A stretch of 64,000 nt of DNA, from the NCBI GenBank assembly GCA_022478985.1, contig JAKSZP010000101.1, positions 124,001 to 188,000 on the forward strand, in the 5' to 3' direction. Every line of letters starts with the position of its first letter. The first letter of the stretch is position 1. Position numbers and translations under genes: made by a program. Under the pieces are notes generated by a model. The model worked only from the letters and a program-made list of their open reading frames with translations, did not search any database and was not told the origin of the DNA. Shown here one piece after another: positions 1 through 11,047 of this stretch. The DNA comes from Massospora cicadina (Eukaryota > Entomophthoromycota > Entomophthoromycetes > Entomophthorales > Entomophthoraceae).

Positions 1-491
1 CTGGAACAACAGGGGAATGTTGGATGCAATTACAGCATCAGCTTCACAAGTAAAGCTGAGGTTAAAGTACCCCTTGTAGGGGCAGAAGTCAATAAAGCCT
101 GAGGGCTGCATAATTGCCTGGGCAAATTCTATGATTTTTCTTGTCGTTATAGGGAAACAAGTTGCCATATTTACCCAGAGACAAAATCGCATCTTGCTTT
201 GGGGGAGCACAATGGGGCTACAAAGTACCGCTTGGGAATGTACAAGGTGGAAGGCGAGATCCTTGGGGTGAACGTATCAACCTGAGTCACTGGTTCCTGG
301 TTGACCTAGATTAAAAGTGTTTTTCCACTAGGCAGAAGATGCTAGGGGGTTTTGCGGCTGCCTCATTTTGGAGCAGTGGGCAGTAGGGCTGAAGACATTG
401 GAGTTTTGCTGTGTTTCAGCTTTTCAGAGTTATTTAGCTATGCTGTAAATTTTTAAATTTTCTTGAAGGTGATATTGAGTGAAAAGAAAGC
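1..491 (-). pseudogene. LINE-type element F0: 5' end and ORF1 relic
   Basis: This is the start of a minus-strand copy of the LINE-related family also seen at 1213-3044 (F1) and 44873-46767 (F2). Minus-strand translation of about 1-220 gives a block with IIEFAQAI, PSGFIDFCPYKGYFNLSF and CEADA. It lines up with IIEMAK..PAGYIDFRPFKVYFDLGF..EADA in F2 and with the F1 block at about 2600-2740. The family is the gag-like ORF1 of LINEs, presumably RNA binding. No start-to-stop frame survives. The putative 5' end near 480-491 resembles the 5' ends of F1 and LINE1 (TTTTCTT..AA..GT.AT..TGAG..GAAAG, read on the plus strand). The 3' part lies outside the window. Confidence 0.6.
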
Positions 492-502
492 TCTAATCTC
501 CC

Positions 503-625
503 AGACATTATTAGCTTGATATTAACAAATTAATATCCAATTTACTCACCATAAGGGATTTATTCCCTAGTGACCCATGATAATCTAGATGGCTGAGAAG
601 GTGGGAAAAAATCCCAACAACGTTT
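503..625. repeat. LTR family C, terminal fragment
   Basis: This block aligns with the terminal part of the repeat at 29463-29948. Both read AATATC.AATT.ACT, later GATAATCTAG or GGTAATCTAG, and both finish in AAAAAATCCCAACA. The same end appears reverse-complemented at 4041 as TGTTGGGATTTTTGCCC. The F0 LINE relic directly abuts it and appears to have inserted into it. Confidence 0.6.
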
Positions 626-1212
626 TTTCTACCCCCGTCACAACTAACAGAAATCTCATCAAGGAAAGTTATGTTTCATTGAAGGTAGCATTGATTCTAT
701 TCTTGTATGTTTACTAAAAACACAGGGAAGAGATTACCAATTGACAAGAAGTAAAACATCGCCTGACCTGCTTGTGTTACATCTAACAAGAGATCATGTT
801 TAGCCCACTTGAAGTATAGCTATTCCTAAAGCCTAGTTAATTTTCTTCAATAAAAAATGGGAGCGTTAAAAGCTTCTTTTATCAGAAACATGCATTTATG
901 GGCATCTGAATACATTTAATAGATTCACTGACTAAATTACAAATTGGTTATACTATGAAATCTAAACCTTGGTGGTATGTGACTGCATTTCATTTTTTAA
1001 TGCAATCTCTACAGCTGCTATAGTAGCCTTGCTTTTTTCCCCAGATTTATATCTTCATATTAGTAAAAATAAAAGAGATTTTACAAGCGTCCTAGACATC
1101 AAAGAGGCCCTTGTCAGTATCCCACCCAGTTTATTTATTCAAGGTAAGCTGACCATGGGATGGGCATTACCAAAAATAAAACTAAAACAAAAAACTAACG
1201 TAACTAAATGGT
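626..1212. other. AT-rich stretch without recognisable gene
   Basis: I see no conserved protein block, terminal repeat or RNA gene here. The open frame at 969-1256 (95 codons) has no recognisable domain and lies in low-complexity AT-rich DNA, so I do not call it a gene. Confidence 0.5.
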
Positions 1213-1639
1213 TCAGACAAAACGCCCAAATGAGCGGATTGAGTGAAACACTTTGAACAAAACAACCAACCAGGTGGGCAGCGGAAACTGCTTATCCTTC
1301 CATGGCGGAAGGGGAGGTGGGATTGGGGGCTCATCTTTGGTAGCAGATTCTTCCTCCCATAGTAGAGTACATGTCAAGGCAGACAGTAAGATCATTGGGG
1401 CATCTGTGGCATGTGGTTCAATATTGATAATAATTTGTTTTATGTAAATTTCCAGCTAGGAAAATGGCACTAATATATTTGGCTAAAGCTTTTTCAGTTT
1501 TAATGCGGGCATCCATGTGTTTAACCAACGTAACAATGTTGGCTCGGGTAATTTTAGATTTTTGGGTTCCATGCTATAGTCACCACATTCTGGATAGCAT
1601 CATTAACATTTTTGTATAACTGTTTTACTGTGATTTTAA

Positions 1640-1793
1640 CTTTTAAGTAAGACTTTTGAGGATAACATGAGGTGGAATTCCTCCTGTGAGCATCGCCACT
1701 GATTTGGTGACATCTTTACAAAGGGGACAACAATTTGGTGTTTCAGCTGCTTTGACTGCAAGATGGTGATCACTGCAAAATAATTTGGCATTT
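1640..1793 (-). pseudogene. F1 downstream frame with Cys/His cluster
   Basis: Downstream of the F1 ORF1 stop, one minus-strand frame reads about 50 codons with FCSDHHLAVKAAETPNCCPL followed by CKDVTKSVAMLTGG and ends at a stop. The C..HH..CC..C spacing is suggestive of a small zinc-binding module, but I do not recognise the family. A further open stretch (ITRANIVTLVKHMDARIKTE) occurs around 1480-1560. Neither resembles an endonuclease or RT. Confidence 0.3.
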
Positions 1794-1830
1794 GGCTGTG
1801 GGGTATATAGTTGAGGGGGTATTTGTCATC

Positions 1831-2840
1831 TCATTCTGAATTAATGAACCGCTCAATTTGAAGAGATAATTCTTCAATGAGCTTACCTAATTCATCAATT
1901 TCAGCTAATAACTCCCAAAGTTTTTTTTGTTGTTTTGAATTAAAAAACATACGTTTGAGGTTTGGTTGATTCATTGGAGGAAGCATGGGATCAAACTGGG
2001 ATCCAATTTGAGCTTGATTGGAGGAATCATGTGCGGCATTGGGGTGAGGAGGAGGCTGATTGGTGGCTGCAGGTGCAGCTGCAGCTTCCAGTTTTGGTGG
2101 AGGGGAGGTAGGATTGTGCCCATTCCAGAACTCGTATGGGGTGGGCAGCAGATTGGAGGTTGTTAACAAATCATCTGATCCATCAGAAATGGCTAAGAAG
2201 GGGCACTTACATTTCAAGTAGTTCAACTCAAAACATGATGGACAGATCATCTTCCCGCCCTTGATGTGGGCCCAAAATGGATGGTCGGGCGCTGAAGGAA
2301 TAATGGTGCGAGGGGGAATTGACATGGCGATTTTACTAAATTCAGGGCTGATCATGGCATATGCCCAAGGCCAAATGAGTCATGTGGCCCCATTTGAGAC
2401 CACAAATTGTAAGATGGGGTTGGAGCCATAGGCTGCCATACCATCCATCAGCTCCTGGTGGAGCACTTCAGGGGGAGGTGAGTGGGCAAACCAGCAAACT
2501 GGACAACTGAAGTAGTGTCCACTGAAACCAGGTCTAAGTTATGGGAAGAGGGGTGCCCTGGTATACCAGGGGCACAGTTGCTGCAGTGGCAGCGTTGGCT
2601 TCACAGGTGAAGCTGAGGTTGTAATACCCTTATAGGGTTGGAAATCTATGAATCCAGTTGGTGTCATTACTTCCTGTGCCATTTCCATAATGTCTTAGTC
2701 ATGGTATGGGAATAGTTTCCCATATTTGACCCTTAGGTCATAGCACATGGTGCTCTGGGGGTGCACCAGGGGGCAGCGAGGTACCACTTGGGTATGAGCA
2801 AGGTGGGCGTCAAGATCCTTGGGAGATTCAAATCATCCCA
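1831..2840 (-). pseudogene. F1 ORF1: gag-like protein with CCHC knuckle relic
   Basis: The clean frame 1831-2355 encodes 174 residues. It contains APDHPFWAHIKGGKMICPSC and the knuckle C-PS-C-FELN-Y-LKCK-C at 2203-2244, where the His of CX2CX4HX4C is Tyr. F2 has the same block with His intact (CHLCFELNH). After the knuckle come a Pro/Ala/Asn-rich linker and a C-terminal Leu/Glu-rich helix (WELLAEIDELGKLIEELSLQIE) that could form a coiled coil. Upstream to about 2840 the frame is broken by stops, but VKYGKLFPY, GFIDFQPYKG and LHQELMDGMAAYG match F0 and F2. The role expected for such a protein is RNA binding in a LINE RNP; this is inference. Confidence 0.6.
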
Positions 2841-3317
2841 TGAGTTTGGAATGACTGGGTGAACCAGTCCAAGTGCGTTTTCCTGCCAGATGGATAACAG
2901 TGGGGGAGTTTCGCCGCTGCCCCACAGTGGAACAGCTGGCAGAAAGTCCAAGGAATTTGGAGCAAAACTACAATGGGCGGTTAAGATTTGGTTTTATTAA
3001 TTCATGTAGTTTTTCTTAGAAAGTTATGCTGAGTGGAAAGAGAGTTTATCTCACCCAGTTTACTCCAGAAAGTGACAAAACTAATTTACTAATTAGCAGA
3101 TGTTCCCAGGTTTACGCTCAAAAAAAGAAAGGTGGAAGTAAGCAGAACCTCCTGTGTGATTTTTGTGAAAGATGTTGTCACATAGCTGAATAAAGTTGCA
3201 AAAGAAACTCAGATGAGGCAGGTAACGCCTATCAACATGAAGGGAGAGTCTCTCCATGTTGATAACCAGACTAAGCTATATTTCTTCTTCTTGGGCTACT
3301 ATATCTAATGCCATGTG

Positions 3318-3479
3318 TTAGGCTTTGCCTTATTATGTGTGAGCCTTAATCTGGGATTCCTTTTTATATTTATTTATAACAAATATATCTATAAATAATA
3401 TTCTTTTATATACAGCAAATTTATGGACCTTATTTAGCTAGGCTCAATATTGAGCTACCAGTCAAAAGTAACTTATACA
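3318..3479 (+). repeat. LTR family H, 3' fragment
   Basis: This segment aligns with the end of the LTR at 13794-14604. Shared blocks are GGCTTTGC..TATGTGTGA, ATTCTTTTATATA or ATTCTTTTGATATATAGCA, GACCTTATT, and a terminal CTTATACA versus CTTATGACA. It may be the remains of the 5' LTR of element H, with its left side lost to or replaced around the F1 insertion (5' end about 3044). The DNA at 3045-3317 does not visibly match the H LTR. Confidence 0.5.
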
Positions 3480-4040
3480 AGATATGATAGAGTTGCAAGC
3501 AAATGAGGAAAACACAAATTGAATAACAAATTGCTTATAGTTTTGTTCCTGATGATCCACTATAAGGATTAACAAGCTTTTCCTCACAACATGGCCATAT
3601 GGGCTTCCTGATCTTCACTTCATTTAACTAAGGTGGTATTCTCCAATTTGTTTTTTAGACTTAACCTCAAAAATGTGTTAAGCAAATTCTATATTATAAC
3701 ACAGATTTACCTTTATTTTTATCTGATGCTTATATTTGTATCACATACTAAACAAGTACTTTTTCACATCTTAGATTAGTTTTTTGATTGAAATTCTCTA
3801 GAAACCGCTAAATCATGATTTAGGTTAAGTTACTTTATAATAAGTTAACGTCAACCATCATAACTAAAATGAATTGCTTTAAAATGGAAGAATTCAACTA
3901 AAACGAGCCAAGTGTTAGAAATTGCCTTATGGCAAACAGCTCCCTACAAAGATTTCTGAGTGATATAAGAATAATAATTTTGTAAACTTCAAAATTACTT
4001 ATCAATTACCAATTACCCAAATCCTAAGATTTTTTTCATT
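3480..4040. other. AT-rich non-coding DNA, possible element H interior
   Basis: No conserved protein block is visible on either strand. Its position right after the H LTR fragment suggests decayed internal sequence, but nothing in the sequence proves it. Confidence 0.35.
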
Positions 4041-4517
4041 TGTTGGGATTTTTGCCCATATTCCCAGCCTGCTTGATTACCAGGAATCGCTAGGAGATAA
4101 TTCCTTAAGGCGAAGTGAATTTAAAATCAGTTGGCTTGAGTTTTAGAGTAACTACATTCAGGGGATTTTGGGATTTCACCTAGTTAGATCCATTGGGAAT
4201 TGATCTAGATGAATGCTTAAGATCTCATCGGGAAGAGATGTTAATGAAATATGTACATCTGATAGTTTATTTAAGATTAACTATCAGGTGTACTGATTGG
4301 GATCAGTTGGGTTTTATCAACAAATAATTGGGAATTTAAGGATTAAGTTGAGAAACGAGTGATGCCTCCTGCAACTAGTGAATTGATCAGTTGGTGCGTG
4401 ACCTTCCTTGATGGGTAATAAGTCCCATTACCTAGGCAGGTTGCTAGCCAAATATAATTTGGTTCACTTGTATCAAAAGGAAACTGTTAGGTACACGTTT
4501 TCTGACTCTTTCCATTT
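4041..4517. repeat. LTR family C copy (opposite orientation to 29463-29948)
   Basis: It begins with TGTTGGGATTTTTGCCC and matches, as reverse complement, the repeat at 29463-29948 along its length. Shared blocks include ATGCCTCCTGCAACTAGTGA, GGATTAAGTTGAGAAACGAG and ACGTTTTCTGACTCTTTCCA. It contains a strong stem: 4253-4267 pairs with 4279-4293 at 14 of 15 positions. The matching stem is present in the other copy. The far end is not clearly delimited, so it is a solo or partial LTR. Confidence 0.65.
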
Positions 4518-7193
4518 TAGGTCTCAAGGATGTCCAATGAATGAATCCTAGCTAGGATGGGGAAGACCATCACTGCCAATATGAGGATGGGTGATTTAAT
4601 GGCAACAGCTGCCATTTCATCGAGAAGAGGTGTCAATTGAGGGTTAGACGACCTAATCTCCACTAAAAATTCCCTAGAATTCACTCCTAATAAAAACCCA
4701 TAGTTTAATACATAGTTATATAGTTCTATAGCTTTCATCTGGTAGATAGTTTAAGTAGTAAACTATCATCAGCTTTCAATTGTGTTATTATTTTCAAGGA
4801 TATTTTTGCTGTGTGTTAATTGGAAGACTCTTAGTGAAAAGAGTGAAAATCTGAGTGGAGATCTAGAGAAGAAGGTGACACAATTGGGGATTGCTGCTGA
4901 CCGTGTGTTGGACCAAAGATATTGTCACCAGGGAGTCTCAGAGAAGATCAGGTTGTACAGAATGAGGAAACAAATCCCCAGATCATGACATCTCAAGTAT
5001 TTTAATCGGGAATACTGGACAAGCGTTGGACCAAGATATAAGAATTCATGTTCAACTATGGATAATAGTCGTCATACTATTAACAACTGATAATCTAATA
5101 TACTATACAACGCAGATGAAGTGCACAAGAAACCAAACCTGTGCAGTAAAAGATTACTAGGGTTGTTTTCCATAAATAGCCTGAAACAGTAACATTTTAC
5201 AGCATTATATCAGGTTCTTTTGAGAATATCTGTCAAAGATTTAACTTCAAAAGATGAATTTCTCATTAAGAGTGATTGTGAGTGTACACCAAAGATTCCA
5301 CTCTAACAATAGTAAGATATCATGATGAATAATAATGAGAAGCCACTCTACTTTCAGAATATTTAAAATACCTATTTAAGGTGTTTTTACTAAGCTCAAA
5401 CCTACCTGGATGTCAAATATCACATGAACTGCCTGAGCCAAGGTTTTTTCAACTAATGGCTAAAAAAATGGAATAAGTGAACTGTGAGATAGAATGCACA
5501 CACAATTTATGTTATTGTAAAAACAGCTCAAGATGATAAAGGATTGTGCCTAAGATGCTGCCAATTAAATTAGAGAGGTTGACTATCTAGCTAATCTAAG
5601 GAGAATTGGCAGAAGATTGACAAGCTAAATATTTTAATTCTATAATTAAAAATTCTTATTTCAGATGATAAATAAACCTCTGAAGAAGATTTAACATAGT
5701 TTTACCCTGTTTTAGAAAAAAAACATGAAATAGTTAATAAAAATCAGGCTTGTTAAAGCCAGTGAACTGGTTTTTACCACAAAAGATGAAGCCAAAACCC
5801 AAAAAGATCTAAACAATTTTATGAGGAACAGCCAAGCCAAGTACCCCCTGCAAGTGAGACGCTTTCATTTTTGTCACTGATAGTTAGAATCATATTTAAT
5901 TAAACTGCCTAAGTTAAAGGCTACCCCTAATAATATACTTTCACATGCCAAAGCTCATAACTGCTCTAAGGTTGGACTTAGGTAGCCAAACCAGATTCCT
6001 CTGCGTCCAGCGTACTGTTTTATCACTTAAACCCAGTGCTTTAATAAAAAAGGCCTGAACCCAGCTAAATTTGAAAAAGTCTACACCCAATAAACCTAAC
6101 CTCTCTAAGTCTCCTTGCTGTTCTAATGATTTAATCAAATAAACAAAATTAGATGCCTCCACAATAAAGTCATTTTCCATTTTCAAGATATTTTATTTCA
6201 ACTTATAATAAATTAGTCTAATGAACTGTGGATAACCAACAATGAGAAGATAAGTTTCTCACCCTTCTCTGATGTTTAAGATGGTCTTGAAAACAGCTTT
6301 TAGACCCTCAAGCAAAGATAGGCTGTAATTCTTATTATCTTAAATTAGAGGCCACTTTAATCCAATAATTAGAAACATGACTAATAATTACAATTATCTA
6401 ATTGAGTTTAAAACCTGGCATCCATATATAGACCTTAAATCTTACAAAACTAAGAACCCAATCAATAAATGATCACCACCTGAAAATAGGTTGAATACTA
6501 AGGCCTCCAAATTCCAAACCAGACCAACCTCACTTTCTTAACAAATAAACGTCTCCAAATTAAGTACTTTGAGATTGATCATAAGTTTCTCCAATCATTA
6601 TAATGTGATGTCAATTTTCAAATTCACGCTAGCTTGGTGGTTGCTATAAAACCAAAACATATGATGTTCTACCACATTAATCAGGCTATACACTAGAGTC
6701 CAAAATGGTCAATAATTAAGATTTAAATTCTAACATTTTAAGAATTACTTATACCCAACTTTTTGATTTTATTAAACTATATGACCCAGATTCCAACGTG
6801 AAATTTATTAAACTAACAAAGCCTAAAATCATATCATGATTTTGCCATTAGTACTGGAAACAGAACTAAGTAAAAAACAAAACGCACAAACTAAAAATTA
6901 AAGAGAATTTTTAATTAAATTTCTTCTTCATGATGCCTAATCTAAATTTATAAGGCTAATTACACTTTAGAACTATTTAAGTTGTAAAACTCATCTCATC
7001 ACTTTGTTACAAATAAAGATATTGAATTCATCCTTTCCATTCCAAATTATAAAGTGGCCTCAAACCAAAATACCTGATACATACAGCCACAACTCTCCAC
7101 TTTCCATCTAACAGAACTGATTGGAAACAGGGAGGCTTACAGGTTAACCTTAGACTTCAGCGAACCCTAAGCAAGATGATTGTAAAATAAGTT
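4518..7193. other. AT-rich non-coding stretch
   Basis: I find no recognisable domain, LTR terminus, tRNA or repeat pair here. Open frames such as 4517-4738, 4782-4988 and 5941-6186 are short and carry no conserved motif. It lies between the C LTR and the LINE1 insertion site and may be decayed interior of element H. Confidence 0.45.
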
Positions 7194-7209
7194 CCTGAAT
7201 TAAAAACAA
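7194..7209. repeat. Target-site duplication of LINE1 (3' side)
   Basis: CCTGAATTAAAAACAA here matches CCTGAATTAAAAGCAA at 13639-13654 in 15 of 16 positions. The pair brackets LINE1 exactly, between its 3' terminal CTAGTACTAAAAA and its 5' CTCTTTCTGC start. Confidence 0.8.
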
Positions 7210-7212
7210 CTC

Positions 7213-7228
7213 TTTTTAGTACTAGATG
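7213..7228 (-). other. LINE1 3' terminal signature
   Basis: The last 16 bases of LINE1 read CATCTAGTACTAAAAA on the minus strand. The identical 16-mer is the whole insert at 23108-23123, and 14 of 15 bases match the insert at 17064-17078. F2 ends CTAGTGCTAAAAA and F3 ends TTAGTATTAAAAA. The sequence therefore marks the point where reverse transcription starts in this LINE group. Confidence 0.75.
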
Positions 7229-7279
7229 GTCCCAACCTGAGGGGGATTCATCGATGTTTATTGAATTACGCCTGGGCTC

Positions 7280-10200
7280 CTAAGAGCCTGAGGCGAGGGA
7301 AGGGGAGGGAGGAGGCATTGAGAAAGGGAGGGGGTTTGCGCGCCAGAGCTGTGCTGCAGTGACAACTGAGCGGGGGAGGGTTGGCGACATAGTGCAGACC
7401 TTCAGGGCCATCTCAAAGTGTACCTGAAAGTGGGTGATCATGTGTGGAAGGGTCCACACCTGCTGGTCAAAGGCAGCAAGAAGGAATGAGTTATGGATGG
7501 TCCAGATGGCTGTGGCATAGGCGAGGACATGGAGGGGTCGGTGGCAACCAGGCAATGTCTTCTCGAACATGAGGCCTTGCACAGGGTGTCCAGACCAGGG
7601 CTGAGCATGGAGGAGCGCGCGGGCCTTTGGCCAAAATGCGGCGACACCTGGACAGGTGAAAAAACGATGGAGGTGGGAGTCAATAGGCTCCACACAGCAG
7701 GGGCAGCTTTGGTGCTGGAAGGTAGGGCCAGTCCAGTCCCCTGTCCTGTATGAACAGTGGAGCACCCTCCATAAGGTGTTGGACACCTTTGCTGACAGGA
7801 TGGGGTGATAGACGTCCTTCCACAATTCATTAAGGTCAAATCTCACGGAGGGAGGGAGGAGCTAAAGGAGCCTTGGGCGGATGGGAGGACGATCTTGGGG
7901 GTTGAGGCGAGTTGTGACAACTTGTCCACTGTGCACAATTGCATGGCGACGGGGGCTGAGGCCAGGGCCTTCCCTTCTGTATGGAAAGGCATGGTTGATC
8001 CGCGCGCCTACTCGTTTCAGGGCAAGGAGAGCCTGGTTCCAGTAGGGGGATGAGGATGGTTTTAGGCGATGGCCTGGATGGTTTGTGAGCCACTCCCCTA
8101 ATGAGGTCAGAGATGCTTTAGGAAGACCCAGAGCTGCTGACGCTGACTGGCGGAGGGCGGGCGCCCATTGGGGCATGGGGGTCGCGTCCCAGCAGACAAT
8201 CGGCCATAGGAACTTCAGGAAGATTGTGGTGGCGTGGGATCGCGTGTCCAGAAGCCCTAGGCCCCCTTCATTGCAGGGTTGGGCAATGTTGAGAGGGCCA
8301 TTGGTGGATGGTTTGAGCCCCAGATCCAACAGCGGAGGAGTACATTGAGCCGCGTAATTAGGCATCTGTGAATGGGCAACGTTCTCTAGGAACCAGACTT
8401 TGGAGAGGAGGAACACATTGGCCATCAGAGCTCGACCCTGGGGGTGATTTGCCACCAGTTCCAGCTGGCAATCCTGGATTTAACTGCTGCGAGGAGCAAG
8501 TCCTCATTGTCTTTTAGCGCAACTCCTTGTTGGTTGGTGAGAACGCCCAGGTGACGGAAGGTACCGCGCTCAGGTTCAATACCAAATGTTGGGGGAAGGT
8601 GGGGGAGCTGACCTGTATAACTGTTGTCTTGGAGGTGTTGACCATGGCGTTGGACGCCTTGGTGTACCTCTCAATGGTCACAGCAGCGAGGGCAACATCC
8701 CCAGGGCAGCCAAATGCAATGGCAGTGTCATCTGCAAAAGCCATGGTGCGTGTGGGGGCTTTACCTGGGACCAGAATCCCTGTTAGCTTGTCCTGTAAGG
8801 AGGCCAAGAGGGGGTCAAGGGTGATGTTAAAAAGGATAGGGCTCAGGGGTCCCCTTGCCGGAGACCTTGTCCAACTGTTACTGCCACTGTAAAACCCTTT
8901 GGCGCCAGGACTCTGGTGTGGAGCTGGTCATAGAGCGCTAATATCCAGCGCCTAGCTGCGGGTGGGAGATGGAAGCGGGCCAGGGAAGCATCAATATACT
9001 TCCAGGCTACCCGATAATATGCTTTCTCCATATCCAGGAGAGCCACAAAGCCATTCACCTTACGAGAGTTAGCAGTCAAAGTCACGTGAAGGTCATTATA
9101 GTTGTCCCATAACAACCTCCCCGGAATAAAACTGTGCTGGGATGGGGAGAGGCGAGGCGACACCCATTTGGTGATGCGATTGGCCAGAAGCTTCGTGAAG
9201 AGCTTGTGGTCTGTGTTGATCAATGCTATGGGGCGCCAGTTCGCCAGGTTCTCACGGTCTGACTTCTTGTGAATGAGGGTCGTGATTGAGCCTCTGGAGT
9301 CGGGGAGGACCTCGCCATTCACTAAGAGTGCAGCGAAGAGGTCGCGGAGGGTTCTGGCTATCACTGCAGGTTCCAGAAGGTACACCTCAAAGGGTATTCC
9401 GTCTGGGCCTGGGGCTTTAAGCCGTGGGGATTTCAGAAGGGTTTCCATCACCTCCTGGATGGAAATAGGCGCCAGTAGAGCCTCATCAGCCTGTGGGTCA
9501 ATGGGCGGCTCTGGAGCCCGCCACAGGAAGTCTTGGATGTCCGATGGGTCCACCTGGGTGGCATGGAAGAGGCTGTAGTAGAAGCGGTGTAGTTCCTGCG
9601 TGATTTTCTCCTAATCTGAAGTGGTTGTAGTGCCAATCTTCAGTGCAGCAATATCCTTCACTGTTGACCAGGCTTTCTGTTTCTGAAAGAAGAAGTGGGT
9701 GGGGCGTTCCCATTGAGCATAGTAACGAGATGTTGTAAAGTTTGCTGCCCGTTCTTCCTGCAGTGTGAGCTCCAAGCGGAGTGCTTCCTGCGCCGCTTCC
9801 CAGTCTTCCAACCATCTGGGAGAGGGCGAAGGCTGGCAGTTTCGCTCCAAATGTCTGATTCTGGCTTCCGCCCTTTTTGACTCTGGCGCGAGCTGCAGTC
9901 ATCTGGGCTTTGGCACAATTGTAAGCAACGCGGGTGATGCCCTCCTTGGTCACCGCCCATCTAGCCTTGTGGTCAAGCAGGTGGGGTGGGGGAGGTGAGA
10001 GTCTCCCGGATGGTCATAGACAGCTTCTCCTTAGTGAAGGGGTTGTTGAGAAGAGCTGGGGCACCCTAGGCCAGAACCTATGCGACGGTCTAAGTGTGGT
10101 GGTGAGGACAACGGTGAGTGACCTGTGATCACTCAGATGGTTGTCACGAGAGATGGGAGAGGAGACGCGGCCAATTAGCAGGGGGCCAATCAGTGCCATA

Positions 10201-11027
10201 TCTATGCGTGACGCTGACTGGAAAGCTCTTCCATCATACTGGATCCTAGTCATGCAACCTAGGCCAGACGCGGAGAGTGGAAGCGCATCTATAAAAGTTT
10301 TCTTTCACCAGCGAAGGAAATCCTGGAGGCGACTTGATCCAGGGCGTTCCTTTGCTGCAGGGGGTAAGAGTCACGGACGCGACTTATGGTTGTGTTGAAA
10401 TCTCCTAAGAGGACTGTATTCCGTGAGAGATTGAGTTGGACGAGCTCTTCCAAGAGCCGATTTTGTCCCTGACCTGCATTAGGCAGGTAGATGCTTGCAG
10501 CGAAGAAGGAGAAGTCAGGAGTGGTGAGTTTGGCCAGTAAGGAGGCGGCCACCTAGATATTGTGAAAAAGAATGGGTTTTAACCCGGGGATTCAAAACAA
10601 TAAGGGCGGCATAGTTTGTCCAGAAGGAGTTGCCTCCAAACTGTTCATTCCATGCAGATTTTTCGTGGGGGAGGATATAGGGCTCCTGGACAGCAGCGAT
10701 GTCAATTTGTGCTGACCTGAAGTTTCCCGGAGGAGGCGGAGCTCTCCACTTATAGTCCCACAACCCATTTGCGTTGATGGATTGCAGGGCCAGGGTGCTG
10801 CCATGGGGACTCATAGCTGTTCCCCTCCATGTCCTGGGGTTGCCAGCGCTTAAACCTGCTGCTGTGAGGCGGCTAGTTTTGAGTCCTTTAGCTTGACTAT
10901 TAGCTGCAATCCGTGAGGAGCGTCGAGGGTTCTGAGGGGAAAGAGGGTGGGGGGCGGAGGACCCAGTAAGCCAGCCTAGGATGCTGCTCCCCGCTCCGTT
11001 GCAGGGGAAGGACCTGAGGGTGCTCAA
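7280..11027 (-). pseudogene. LINE1 ORF2: AP endonuclease-reverse transcriptase-zf-RVT
   Basis: It would nick the target and reverse-transcribe the LINE RNA. The pieces, in order, are as follows. 11027-10515 carries INANGLW and AAVQEPYIL of the exonuclease-endonuclease-phosphatase fold. 10552-10289 has LLGDFNTTISRVRDS. 10253-10014 has SRIDMALI and LSDHRSL, the endonuclease catalytic His block. 9553-8843 is RT with LKAPGPDGIPFEVY, FIPGRLLWDN, FVALLDMEKAYYRV and LRQGDP. 8807-8514 has the catalytic MAFADDTAI. 8455-7862 is the thumb/connection region. 7846-7280 holds the finger CPCCVEPIDSHLHRFFTC. Each piece is in a different frame from the next, so several indels have accumulated. The start lies about 20 nt after the ORF1 stop. 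Confidence 0.85.
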
Positions 11028-11047
11028 TGGTGACCTCCGCGGTGTCC

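Larger units (their letters stand above)
1213..3044 (-). mobile_element. LINE-related element F1, 5' part, ORF1-bearing
   Basis: This is a minus-strand element whose 5' end (about 3044) resembles the LINE1 5' end at 13638: a TTTTCTNA..AGT.ATGCT..G...AAAGAG tract on the plus strand. It carries a gag-like ORF1 relic (1831-2840) and then a second, decayed zinc-finger-like frame (1640-1793). No reverse transcriptase follows. The 3' end is not resolved: the CTAGTRCTAAAAA terminus shared by LINE1 and F2 was not found, so the lower boundary is approximate. Relationship to LINE1 is inferred from the 5' end and from ORF1 similarity. Confidence 0.5.

Noticed and set aside
2733..2951. 72-codon minus-strand frame near the F1 5' end
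   Set aside because: It lies in the F1 5' part in a frame not matched by F0 or F2. It is probably a broken piece of ORF1 or leader.
3225..3275. Hairpin TATCAACATG...CATGTTGATA as a possible MITE or terminator
   Set aside because: It is a single occurrence with short arms; no target duplication or second copy was seen.
7493..8348. Plus-strand frames opposite LINE1 ORF2
   Set aside because: They are shadows of the minus-strand RT and zf-RVT coding sequence.
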